From the NCBI GenBank assembly GCA_905182985.1, contig CAJJDN010000115.1, positions 62,001 to 126,000 on the forward strand: 64,000 bases of DNA. Reading direction: 5' to 3'. Each line of letters starts with the position of its first letter. The first letter of the stretch is position 1. The translations under genes were made by a program, and so were the position numbers. The notes under the pieces are model-generated. The model searched no databases, was not told the origin of the DNA, and saw only the letters and a list, made by a program, of their open reading frames with translations. Shown piece after piece: positions 48,484-58,668 of this stretch. The DNA is from Paramecium sonneborni. Taxonomy: Eukaryota > Ciliophora > Oligohymenophorea > Peniculida > Parameciidae.

Positions 48484-49319
48484 ATGGAAGAATAATTATA
48501 ATAACTTAGAGAAAGGAAGGAGATTTTGAATAAATAAAAGAATGCTTTAGAAGAGGAGTTAAAATAATTGTTGAGTTATTTGGAATAAAGTTCAAAGAAA
48601 TTGAGTGAGGCCTACAATGTAAAATGTAAGAGCATAGAATTTGAGATAAAAAAAAAAGAAATATAGAAATAGATGGATAAATAAAGTTAAGAAATAGTAA
48701 AGAATTAATAATATTGTATTGATTAATAACGTGTATATAAAGAGAGGGCAGATTGGATAGATAAATTTAATGATAAATTAAAGGAAGATTTTAAATCATG
48801 TTAAAAGAAAGAGTGAGTATATTATTGTATATGTTAAGGGAAACTATAATGATTAGAAGTACTGTGGCAAAAGGAATAAAAAGATTGTTTTTATTGTAAT
48901 TATGTACGATTTTCTTTGACAAGGAGAACTAAAGATTATTATGGGGATTGCATAAAATAAATTTATTGAATGATGGTCAATAAATCATATCAAGTTAAGA
49001 AGAAGATTAATTAGCAACTGCGTTAGGATATTTGGGATTGTTGTTGTAATAAATCGCAAAAATTAAGGGAATAATATTAAAACATGATTTCAAATTCAAA
49101 GGAAGTAAAAGCTATATTCAATAATAAAATGAGTATATAATTCAACATTCTATATTTTAGTATTCTATATTTATATAGTTAAAAACCTTCAAATTTAAAA
49201 ATATTGAAATAGAGTTAAGGATTATTAATATAAAATCTATATATGATAATGGAAGAGTTGGAAGTGTAGAAATAATGGAGAATGTAAACTTTGCCAATCA
49301 TAGTAAGTAAAATTGGTGA
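48484..49319 (+). CDS. UVRAG/Vps38-ATG14-like PI3-kinase complex subunit (269 aa)
   Basis: ATG 48484, one 26-nt intron (GTGAGTATA...TTAAG), TGA 49317-49319, exact frame. The first ~110 residues are a coiled coil (NALEEELKQLLSYLEQSSKK). After the intron comes a block matching the UVRAG/ATG14 C-terminal domain: LLWGLHKINLLND, EEDQLATALGYLGLLLQQIA, and IILKHDFKFKGSKSYI, corresponding to the family's A-L-G-Y-x-x-H...L-x-Y-x-I...G-S-x-S-x-I. These proteins bind Beclin-1 and direct Vps34 to endosomes or autophagosomes. No C2 domain or zinc-binding Cys motif precedes the coiled coil. Remote similarity. Confidence 0.65.
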
Positions 49320-49418
49320 GATGATGTGGGTAGATGCTTGAATAATATTCTTAGTAAGATAATTATTATTATTATAATTATTATAGTTTTGTAAATAAAT
49401 ATATTTATTGTCATAAAA

Positions 49419-52165
49419 TCATACACATTTTAAATAATCTTCTCCTCTATTTATTATTGGTTTAAAATGACACTCTTCATTTACCATCCATTCAATACTA
49501 TTCCTTACCATCATTCTTCTCTCTCCTCTCATCATATTTCTCATTAAAAATGGTTATTTCCAATATGTACATTTTTCTTGACTATAACCTCCATATCCTG
49601 GTAATATTGATATAAAACATGCTTTATGCCAACATGCAATCTATATTTAATCAATCTATTACTCTATATAAAGGTTTCTTCTCTGCTTTATATTTTTGTA
49701 GTGTATCATGTAATCGTAATAACATCTCTTCTTCTTTCATTATCTCAAATTAATAATACACTTCCCCTTCTAAATCACATATCTTTATCCCATCACCATT
49801 TACTATTCCTGATACCACCTAAAAGTATTTATCAATATCTCCACTCTATTCTATTGCTTTCTCAAAATATCCTATTGTCACTCCATCTGATACACATATT
49901 GCTAATTATTTTGCAGCATCATGAAGCACCTTTTCTAATGTTGAAAATATAAATCCCTATCATTATTCATTTATTTTACATGCTTCCCAAATAAACTTCT
50001 TAAATGATCTTCATATTTAAAATCTTTTGCTTTTAATGAAAGAAACAAAGCAGATTTAAATAAATTATATCTCTTATCCTTTCCTAAATTGTTCTATTTA
50101 CTTATGATGTATCCCATCTCCAATCTTTAATATATTGTGTGTAAAAATCTCAATAAAATGTACAAATTTTAAGTTACATAAGTTGTTTACTTTACTCGAG
50201 GTTTCAAATTTAAAAATGCACCAGGAGGTTCATTCTCAATTTCAGGAATTTATACCGTTGTTTCTTCAGGATTATAGTGTATATCGTATATTTCTAAATT
50301 AGCTATTTCATTTCTTAATTTAGTATCATTTAATGTTAATTCAGATATTTACATAGGTTTCATTGGAACTTAAAAAAAGTGATTTATTATTTTTATCATA
50401 AAGGATGTACCATTTCTTTTATCTAATAAATTATTTCCTCCCATAATTTAAAAATAATGAATTATAAATTATCCACATTCTTAGAGTATCTGTTCATTCC
50501 CCATCCAAAGAGAAATAAGTGGACAAAAACGAATATTTTCTTTGGTTGGAGTAGCTAATGGCATAATTTTAGGAAGAAATGGTTTAATATTAGTCATTTA
50601 AGCTAAGGAATTTAGAAAATGATCATCAAAAGTGAATTAAATAGTATCTGTTTTTCTTTTTACAAATACATGATCCTTAGTTCCTAAGAATTTAATAAGT
50701 ACATTCTTAGCATATTCTTCAATTTCTCTGACAAATCTTTATCCATTGATAACTAATTTATCATTTTTTTTGAAATAAAAAGATCTATGATCTAAAGATT
50801 TATGAAAATTCATAATAGAAACAGTTTCCCAAATTTACTTAGCTTTAGTATTGCGTGCTTATACTAATTCATTTAATTTAGATTTGACTCTTTTAATTAA
50901 TATCTTGGCACTTTCTATAGGTTTATTAGAAAATAGTTGTAATATTTCATTTTGATCTTGTGTTTAATTCCTATATAATTATTACAATATTCTCATATCA
51001 ATAACTTTTTTAACAAGTGCTTATTCATCTTTAGTTCCATCAATAATTTCTTAAAGCAAATTAATAGTTCTTTTAGTTTATTAAATATAAACATCATATT
51101 CAAATCTTTCATCTTCACTTTTAAAGAGTTGTTCTTCAAAAGTGTTTTTTCTCATAATTAAGAATGATTGATCTTCAGAGCCAAATGGAACTGAAACCCA
51201 TAAGTGATTTAGAATTTCTGAATTATTATTAGCTTGAGCATATCCAATAGGCATTCTAACATATGATCTAGTAACTCTATCCACTTAAGCAAAATCAGTA
51301 TCTTTTAATGGTTTAAATAATTGAGTTTATATTCTCCTTGCAATAACTCTGGTTGTTAACATTGATCTTATATCATCTATATAATCTCTCTCTAACCAAT
51401 TTTATTAATTAATTAATTCCATAACTTCCATTTAAGTTATTATACATTCAGAATACAAATGGATCACCTTTAAAAATTCATTCATAAATTGTTAATAATC
51501 ATTTGGAAATTGTTGGATCACTCTCATACGAAATCTATCCCAAAATAATAATTCATTCTATTTTCATTAATCAAACTTTACCATATCAATAAAAGCTATT
51601 CCACTTTTATCTAATAATTTTTAAAAATAATTTCTATTCTCTTCAATCTTCTTTTTTGGAGCATTCAATTCATGCTTTTTTTTTAAACTCTGTAAGAATT
51701 ACTATTATAATTAAGGATCATTGCTAAATAAATCTAATATATGATCTTTATTCTAATGACCATCCAAATATCCATTCTATATTTATTTTAATATTGATTC
51801 CATTGCTTTGCTTTAATTTACTTCATTATTAACAAATTCACTCAATTTTTCTTTTTGTGTCTTAAATTTTACATCATCTTCCAATAAATTATTTACCTCT
51901 TTTAATAGTTCTGGTTCTTCACTTAACATTTACTCCAATTATTCTTTTCCTGTACGAGAATTTTAACTAACTATATTTGAAAATTGCCTATATTTTTATT
52001 AAAATACAACTTATAAAGTTATTAATTTGTGCGTCTCAATTTCTAACAAAATTACTCGCATCTATCATATAACTATTAATCTATATCCTATATGAAAAAA
52101 ATAATTCAAAAATTTACTTCTCCAAATTCCATCATATTACTCTTGCTTAATATATCATCACCCAT
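49419..52165 (-). CDS. SIN3: SIN3-type transcriptional corepressor (874 aa)
   Basis: SIN3 scaffolds histone deacetylases onto repressors. ATG 52163-52165, TGA 49419-49421; five introns (30, 23, 24, 23 and 22 nt) give an exact frame. The N-terminal ~200 residues contain one recognisable PAH-like four-helix unit (NELLFWDRFRMRVIQQFP with a nearby Q-F-M-N-E-F-L-K-V). The HDAC-interaction domain follows: VTRSYVRMPIGYAQANNNSE, HLWVSVPFGSEDQSFLIMRK, NTFEEQLFKSEDERFEYDVY. The C-terminal SIN3 domain is also present (LKAKDFKYEDHLRSLFGKHG, EKVLHDAAKQLAICVSD). Animal and fungal SIN3 have three to four PAH domains. Confidence 0.93.
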
Positions 52166-52210
52166 TTTATGATTATCTTTATATAAAAAATAAAAATTTT
52201 ATAAAATAAA

Positions 52211-52235
52211 GAATTATTATTATTATTATTATTAA
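52211..52235. repeat. Short TTA microsatellite
   Basis: A run of about eight ATT/TTA units in the divergent spacer between SIN3 and the MYB gene. Simple repeat; no function claimed. Confidence 0.7.
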
Positions 52236-52303
52236 ATTTCCCCTTTTCTTTTTAAAACTATTTTACAAAATTATCATCATTTTTTTTCTTTTTATTTATT
52301 TAA

Positions 52304-53127
52304 ATGAAATAAAATATAACTAATACACAAAAAGTTATTCGAAAGAGTAAATGATTATCTTTATACTTATCTAGGACCTTGGAGTTAGGATGAAGATATT
52401 AAAATTCTTGAATTAATTTAAATTTTTGGACCTTCGAATTGGACTTAGATTGCATAATAATTACAAAGTAGAAAAGGAAAATAATGTAGAGAAAGGTTTA
52501 TGAAATAATTTATCTTTTTAGATGGCATAATCATTTAAATCCATTAATCAAAAGATCCCCTTGGAATGAAGATGAAGAATGGATTTTATATTTATATCAC
52601 AAAATCTTTCGTATACTTTCATGATTATAAATTAAAGGTAATAAATGGTCATAAATTGCTAAATACATTAATGGTCGCACAGATAATTCAATAAAAAATC
52701 ATTGGAACAGTGGCATGAAAAAAAAATTAAATTAATTTTAGAGAAAATTCAATTAAATCAAATAAAAAGTTTTAAGAGAAGGGTATATTATTATATTTAA
52801 AAATAGCGTTTCTGTTCTTAGTGAATATGATTTAGAATAGAAATCAATTATCTAAACCATTTTAATTGATAGGATTTCATAAAATAAATAAAAATAGAGT
52901 GATCTTATGCTATCATCTTTAAAAAATTTGAAAAAAACTAAAACTGACAATTTATACTACGAAAAATTTATAGAATAAGAATAGATAATAGAATAAAACA
53001 ACTTAAATTCTGAATTAGATTAATAAAGTGATAGGTTATAATTTGATTTTAAATTAGCTATTTTGATTCGAATAATAAATTTTTGGTCTCTAAAAATTAA
53101 GTTGATAACGACTATAATTTTTATTGA
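52304..53127 (+). CDS. Two-repeat MYB (R2R3-type) DNA-binding protein (231 aa)
   Basis: ATG 52304, five introns (28, 26, 27, 24 and 23 nt), TGA 53125-53127, exact frame. Two SANT/MYB repeats: R2-like PWSQDEDIKILELIQIFGPS with NWTQIAQQLQSRKGKQCRER and WHNHLNPLIKRS; R3-like PWNEDEEWILYLYHKI with NKWSQIAKYINGRTDNSIKN and HWNSGMKKKL. The Trp spacing and the recognition helices (G-K-Q-C-R-E-R-W; T-D-N-S-I-K-N-H-W) are those of c-MYB-type factors, so a sequence-specific nuclear DNA-binding role is likely. The Gln-rich C terminus is disordered. Confidence 0.92.
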
Positions 53128-53191
53128 AGAAAAGATAAATTCATAAAGTTAAATGAAAACAATTTTCCTGGATTATTAAATAATTAAATTT

Positions 53192-55078
53192 TCATTTGAC
53201 TTCTTCACTAATATATCTAGGTCTGTATTTTCTTGGAGAAGGTACTTTCTTTGATTATATGTTTTCTATGAGTTATTTGAGTAAGTAAGTTATTTGAGCA
53301 TAGAATTCTTCATTCCATTCTTTTTCAGTAGTTTTTGTTATTTTTTTTACATTCTATTAAGAACCAGTTCGGGTTAACTTTTTATCAGAATATTAATTTT
53401 AATTCTATCTTTCGTTAGTTTCTTTGTTTTCCTCCTCATCTCTGATAATTTATAATTTCAGTAGAGGTTAATTTATTTAAGGTCTATTTAAGCTATTTAA
53501 GTTTGAGGATTCAAATTCAAATGATTTTTTTATAAGATTGTTTGAAAATAACTTTTCTTTATAATTTGAGAATTCTTTTGGAACTCTAACATTATTACTG
53601 ATAATAATGTAATTGAAAATACTTAAAATTATATTCTGCAATTTGGACAACCTTTTCTAACGGAGACTATTCATCAGGATCTTCTCTATAAAGTATTTCA
53701 CTTAAAAAATTTATTCAAATTCTTTACGCAATATCATGAATTGTCAAATCAGCTGCAGCTCCAATTTTCAATAGAATAGTGGCTATTTTAGCATTTCTTA
53801 AACAAATTTCTCTTAATTCAACTTTATCTTTAATCATTTAAATATCTTTATCAGGGTTTATTCTTTCAATAAATAGTTTTTCTTCTTAAGTAAAAGGTTA
53901 TTACATTTAATCCCAATGATACCAGACTACTTCATCTCTACAAATTTTAAATGAATCTGGAAATGAATAGCCATGATCAATAGGAATTAAGAAATAATCA
54001 AAAGATTGTCTAGTTTATCCATTAGCTTATGGAAGTTTTCTTTGATAAAAATATAAATTATTACTTTTTTCTGACTAAAATATTTTCTTCATTACGATCA
54101 CAATTCAATATTCTAATATCTAAAATAGCAATTTTCCTAGCTTCTCTAGAAGGGTATAATCCACTTCCATAATTTCCAACATTATCATCATGAGGAACGT
54201 ATAATTAAAAAGAGCCCTCTTTGATAGGAATTTTTTCATGTTAAAATTATTTATATTCTTCTGCCTCATGAAATGATGGATGACAAATTTAAACATAATT
54301 AGTAATAGGTACTAAATGAACTTATTATAAATGATACCACTATGATAATGTCCAGAAGATTGATCAATTAAATACGCAGCCACTTCTCTATCTACTCCTT
54401 CACCTGATAAGATGCCTTATCTAAGACCAGGGGAATTCATTTTCCCTCTCATTCCTCTTGGATTATTTGGACTAAATAATTATATAATTATTTACGCAAA
54501 GGCTTCTTCATCATATGGTTTGAAAATTGCCACTGGTTTATGATTTTAATTTTCTAATATATAAGTTCCTTAAGTTCCGAAATCTGTCAATTTTGGAGTG
54601 ATTCCTATCATAAAAGCACCTTCTACAGCCCATCTTGCATTTTAAAATTATTCCTAAGTACTTCTAGACTCTTCCAATATATTATGAAGACTATTGATGA
54701 AATACATCTACTAACCCTACTTACGAGCCATTAGCTTTAATGACACATGATTCTTTATTCCATAGTCCTATTACTATAGAATATTATATTACTTCAAGAT
54801 CCTAATTGTTCAAAGTTAATTCTTAATTTTTATATAGAACCCTAAAATCACCTATATCAAGTTTTGTTGCTTTATTTATTTTCTGTTTTAAAATTGAAAT
54901 CTTCATCCAACTATACAATTTTAACGTAAAATCATTCCCTATTTAAACCTAATTTTGTATATGCAACACTAATTCTTTTTGAACACTTTGGTCCTAAGGA
55001 TTTGAAGAACTAAAGCCAAAACCTCTTATTATTTAAAATATTACTCTCAAATTTCCTTTTGACCGGTCCTTTTTTCAT
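53192..55078 (-). CDS. Phosphatidylinositol 4-kinase gamma-type protein with ubiquitin-like domain (567 aa)
   Basis: ATG 55076-55078, TGA 53192-53194; seven introns (22, 34, 24, 26, 25, 27 and 25 nt) give an exact frame. Residues ~25-110 form a ubiquitin-like domain (LKQKINKATKLDIGDFRVLY). The kinase domain follows the plant PI4K-gamma pattern: DFGTQGTYILEN, PVAIFKPYDEEAFAPNNPRG, GEGVDREVAAYLIDQSSG, KEGSFQLYVPHDDNV, ARKIAILDIRILNCDRNEEN, and the metal-binding region FDYFLIPIDHGYSFPD. Catalytic D-R-N and D-H-G are intact. Some plant members act on proteins instead of lipids, so the substrate is open. The C-terminal 110 residues are charged and variable. Confidence 0.85.
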
Positions 55079-55901
55079 TTATTAGAATCTTCAATTTTTA
55101 TAATATTATCTTTGAGTTAACAGATATTATCAATAAATTACATTATAACAAATTAAAATAATTATAATTCAACTTTATTCTACACCAGTCTTATTTTTCA
55201 TTATATAAAATAGTCTAATATAACACTCCATGTTATTTAAATCAAATATTTTATCAATTTATTATATATTTCAAGAAACAATAAAATTTCATCAAAAGTC
55301 CCTCATGAATGACAATACTGTAGATAAAACAGTAAAAATAAAAAACACTTAATATCTGTTTTTTAAATCCAATTTATGTACTTTATAATTTTTTTGGAAA
55401 TCTTTCCTTTAACTCTTAATATATTTGGTAATGAAATAGTATTGACAATATAAAAACAAAATATATAAAATTCAAACTTATTAAAATTACTGGTTTGTTG
55501 AATACTAATGTATTATTGTATTCTATAGTTTTATTTTACTATGGATATTAATAAGATTCTTTCGATATCTTCTAAATCAACTAAGTAAATATAGTAAAAA
55601 GATAATTGGGGAAGTCCTCTTGTATTATTTTTTTTGAAGATCGTCTTTCAATGTTTGTCTAATAAAGTTCAATTGAATGACTATCTTGCTTCTTGATAAC
55701 CCATATATAATATTGATTATCCATAATCAAATATTGATATATCTATTATAGAGATTTGAATTGACATTTAATTATTTGAATATTATTGACTATTATGTAA
55801 GATAGATAAAGTCTATTTGTTATTTAAATAAATAATATGATTGTGATAGATAAATAAAGTTAATAAAAATTTAAATAATTATTTTATATTTCTTATAATA
55901 A
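55079..55901. other. Intergenic region, no confident gene
   Basis: About 820 bases between divergent genes; AT-rich. No ORF with convincing composition or intron structure. Confidence 0.45.
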
Positions 55902-56256
55902 ATGAGTGCAAACCAATAGCCAAATTAATAGGAGCTCTCGGATGAAGGTAATTATTTAATTATTAATAATAGAATTCATGAAACTTCATGCTAAACAATT
56001 CTACAGAACTCATGGACAATTGATCGGAAGCAAACCATAATATATCCCTGTTCCTAAAGAATATAATGATAACGGAAAGTTTACAGATGTAACTAATTAA
56101 ATCATAATAGCATTTACTTATGGCAACGATGTACAGGAATAATAGTCTTAATACTACATGCGACAAAGAACGCTGGATTAATGGTTCAAAAGATTGGATG
56201 GAACATTTATAATGAAATTTATATATACAATATTAGATTCATTTATTAAGTCTTGA
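55902..56256 (+). CDS. Small uncharacterised protein (109 aa)
   Basis: ATG 55902, one 25-nt intron (GTAATTATT...AATAG), TGA 56254-56256, exact frame. MSANQQPNQQELSDEE is followed by EFMKLHAKQFYRTHGQLIGS and QYIPVPKEYNDNGKFTDVTN, with clear coding composition, and YYMRQRTLDQWFKRLDG. No family recognised. The last 18 bases overlap the end of the convergent RING-like gene. Confidence 0.6.
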
Positions 56257-56829
56257 GCATATTTCACAATAATATTGTTTGCTTTTTTGAGAAGCACGAA
56301 ATTTGCTAAAACAATAAACACATATTGTATGGTATTAACAATCTAAAATTGGATAATTTTTATTGACTTGAATTTATGCTTATAAAAAGTCATCCCTAAT
56401 GTGAAATAGACAAACAGCACAATAATTTTGAGTATCAGTGAGTTCAATTCTCATATTCTTAGTTTATTATTATTTAAAATCATAGGTGGATTCATTAGTA
56501 GTAACATATTGTTTAGATTTATAAATATTTGATGTTCTAGAGCTTGATTATAAATTAAAATTTGAATTATTTTATATGTTTGATTTTTAGTCTTCCTGTT
56601 TTGGTTTATAATCTTTTCATAGGAGAGTTGTCATACCTCCCTCAAAAAATGATGTAATTTCATTCTTGTAGATTTAAGCATTGCATTTTTAAATAAAGCA
56701 AGCTTTTAGATTGGTTTATTTTTGAACACAAGTAAAACAGTAACTATGTTTGCAAATAGGATTTTAATAAGTATGTTCTTGAGAATACTGACAAATATCA
56801 CATAGTTTACGATAGCTAGTTTAATTCAT
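56239..56829 (-). CDS. Protein with two RING-like Cys/His clusters (188 aa)
   Basis: ATG 56827-56829, one 24-nt intron (GTATGACAAC...AAAAG), TGA 56239-56241, exact frame. N-terminal cluster: KLCDICQYSQEH, then NPICKHSYCFTCVQKQ and CFIQKCNAQI, resembling a RING or IBR finger. C-terminal cluster: NYCAVCLFHIRDD, LDCQYHTICVYCFSKF and YYCEICSRLNK. A Ser/Asn/Gln-rich linker separates them. Zinc binding and possible ubiquitin-ligase activity are inferences; the ligand spacing is not canonical. Confidence 0.65.
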
Positions 56830-56918
56830 ATTATTAAATAATATATATATTATTAATTAAATAATATTAAGAAAAAAAAGAATGCTTTTATTTAGTCAAT
56901 AATTAATCTTTCATAATA

Positions 56919-57851
56919 ATGATAAAGACAAATAATGAATTGAAAAAGTGGTAGAATCAAGATAATCAATAAGGGAGGTCTTAAATATTTCGTATTTCTA
57001 AAATGAAACCATAATGCTTTGATATATCACCTTGTCGCAAAATAATTTGTGTTGGATATACAAATAAGTGTTTAATTTTTTGGGACTTTATAAGTGGTTA
57101 AAAATTAAGATGTCATCAACTCTCATTTATTCCAATGCAAATATTATACTCTGGAGATGGTAAATACTAGTTAATTAGATCAAAATAAAATCAAAAGAAA
57201 ATTTATATTTTTAAATTATCTAGTATGGAATATGAAGAAATAGTTTCATCAACATATTTATATTAAAAAATACTTTAATTTAATATATCTAAAAGTTAAG
57301 AAGCTTTAATGATGGGATTATCTCATATCAGCGTAATAAACTATAAAAATAAATGGATACAAAAATAGGTTGATTTTTAATTTGTTTCTCTTACTACTCT
57401 AAAAAATAAAGATTAAATATGTAGTGTAGATTGTCATTATAATCTAGCTGAAATAAATATCTTATTACTTAAAAGAAATCTAAAAGTATTAAAAAGAACT
57501 TATTTTAATGTATAAAATGGGAACATAAATATAAAAACAAGCAATAATAATACATTTATTGTGTCTAGTAATAAATCAAAAAATAGAATTTGGAATATTT
57601 AGACAATGAAATTATTGAGAAAAAAATGTTATGGAGAAGATTAAATAGGTGAATTAATTATCAATTCACTATCAAATTTAGTTTATTTCCATCTAAGTTC
57701 TTATGGAATTGTAGTATGGAATATTAGTACTGGTAGACATAGAGTAGTAGTAGAAGATTAAAAAAATAGATTGTCTTGTCTTCAAGTAATTTCAAACTGT
57801 TAATTAATATATAAAAGTAGTTGGCATATACATTCAACAATTTGTTTTTGA
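56919..57851 (+). CDS. WD40-like beta-propeller protein (310 aa)
   Basis: Single exon from ATG 56919 to TGA 57849-57851. Repeating blades can be read: QCFDISPCRKIICVGYTNKC with LIFWDFISGQKL, FIVSSNKSKNRIWNIQTMKL, and LSSYGIVVWNISTGRHRVVV. W-D/W-N-I endings mark three to four WD repeats; others are degenerate. Function unknown. Its 3' end overlaps the convergent gene by 18 bases. Confidence 0.65.
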
Positions 57852-58627
57852 TTTATAAATATTAATGTCTTTCATTTATGTTTTACCATAAATTAATAAA
57901 CTCAATCCACTTTATTATTCTTGTCTATCTTACAATTACTTTCTGTTTTTATTAATAAAATTTATCTCTAAGGAATACTATAAATTTAATATCATGTCTA
58001 TCAGCAAAAGTAATCTAATAAATTCTTAAATTAATAAACATTCTTCCAATTAACAAGTTTCATCATCATTATAAATCATTCCATATCTATCTAAATAATG
58101 ATAACAAGCTTACAAATACATTCATTTAGCATCTTATAGATTACATCCAAATCTAAAATAATTTAATAATTGATACTGAACAAAATAAAACAGAATATTT
58201 TAATATTAATGTTTTATCAAGTAATTTTTAATCTTCTTTCTTTAAAGAAGATTATTAAGTAATAAAATTTTATATTTCTGGAATTTTATTTGAATTTACA
58301 ATTGAATGAGAATATTTAGAAGTATATTTAGCCAATCCAAAGCTCAGGATAATTTATGGAAAATGCAATCCTAATCTTATGCATCACTTTCTTATAGAAT
58401 TTCTTCTGAATAAATTGTAATCTGTATAGCTTTCACATATCCACTCTCTGATAGAATTCCAATTATTTATCCTGATATATTATAATTTCAAGTTATTTAT
58501 TTCTTCTATCAATTAATTACTTTTTTTAATGTCTTTAGTTTGTACTTTTAAATTAGGTTTTTATTTAATAACCCTTTCATGTTAAACTGATTATAATTTA
58601 TTATTACTTTTATCTACTATAATTCAT
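57834..58627 (-). CDS. Uncharacterised protein, multi-exon (about 214 aa)
   Basis: ATG 58625-58627 (MNY, then intron). Coding-like segments in successive frames: HERVIKQKPNLKVQTKDIKK, IIGILSESGYVKAIQITIYS, ILSFGLAKYTSKYSHSIVNS, YRYGMIYNDDETCQLEECLL and LQDRQEQQSGLSLLIYGKTQ, ending at TGA 57834-57836. Introns of 31, about 49, 17, 29 and 23 nt join them with an exact frame, but the 49- and 17-nt ones are tentative. No family recognised. Confidence 0.5.
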
Positions 58628-58668
58628 ATAACTTAATTTTAATAAAAAATTAATAATAAACAAAATCT

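Noticed and set aside
49626..49952. 108-residue plus-strand ORF
   Set aside because: Antisense shadow of SIN3 C-terminal exons.
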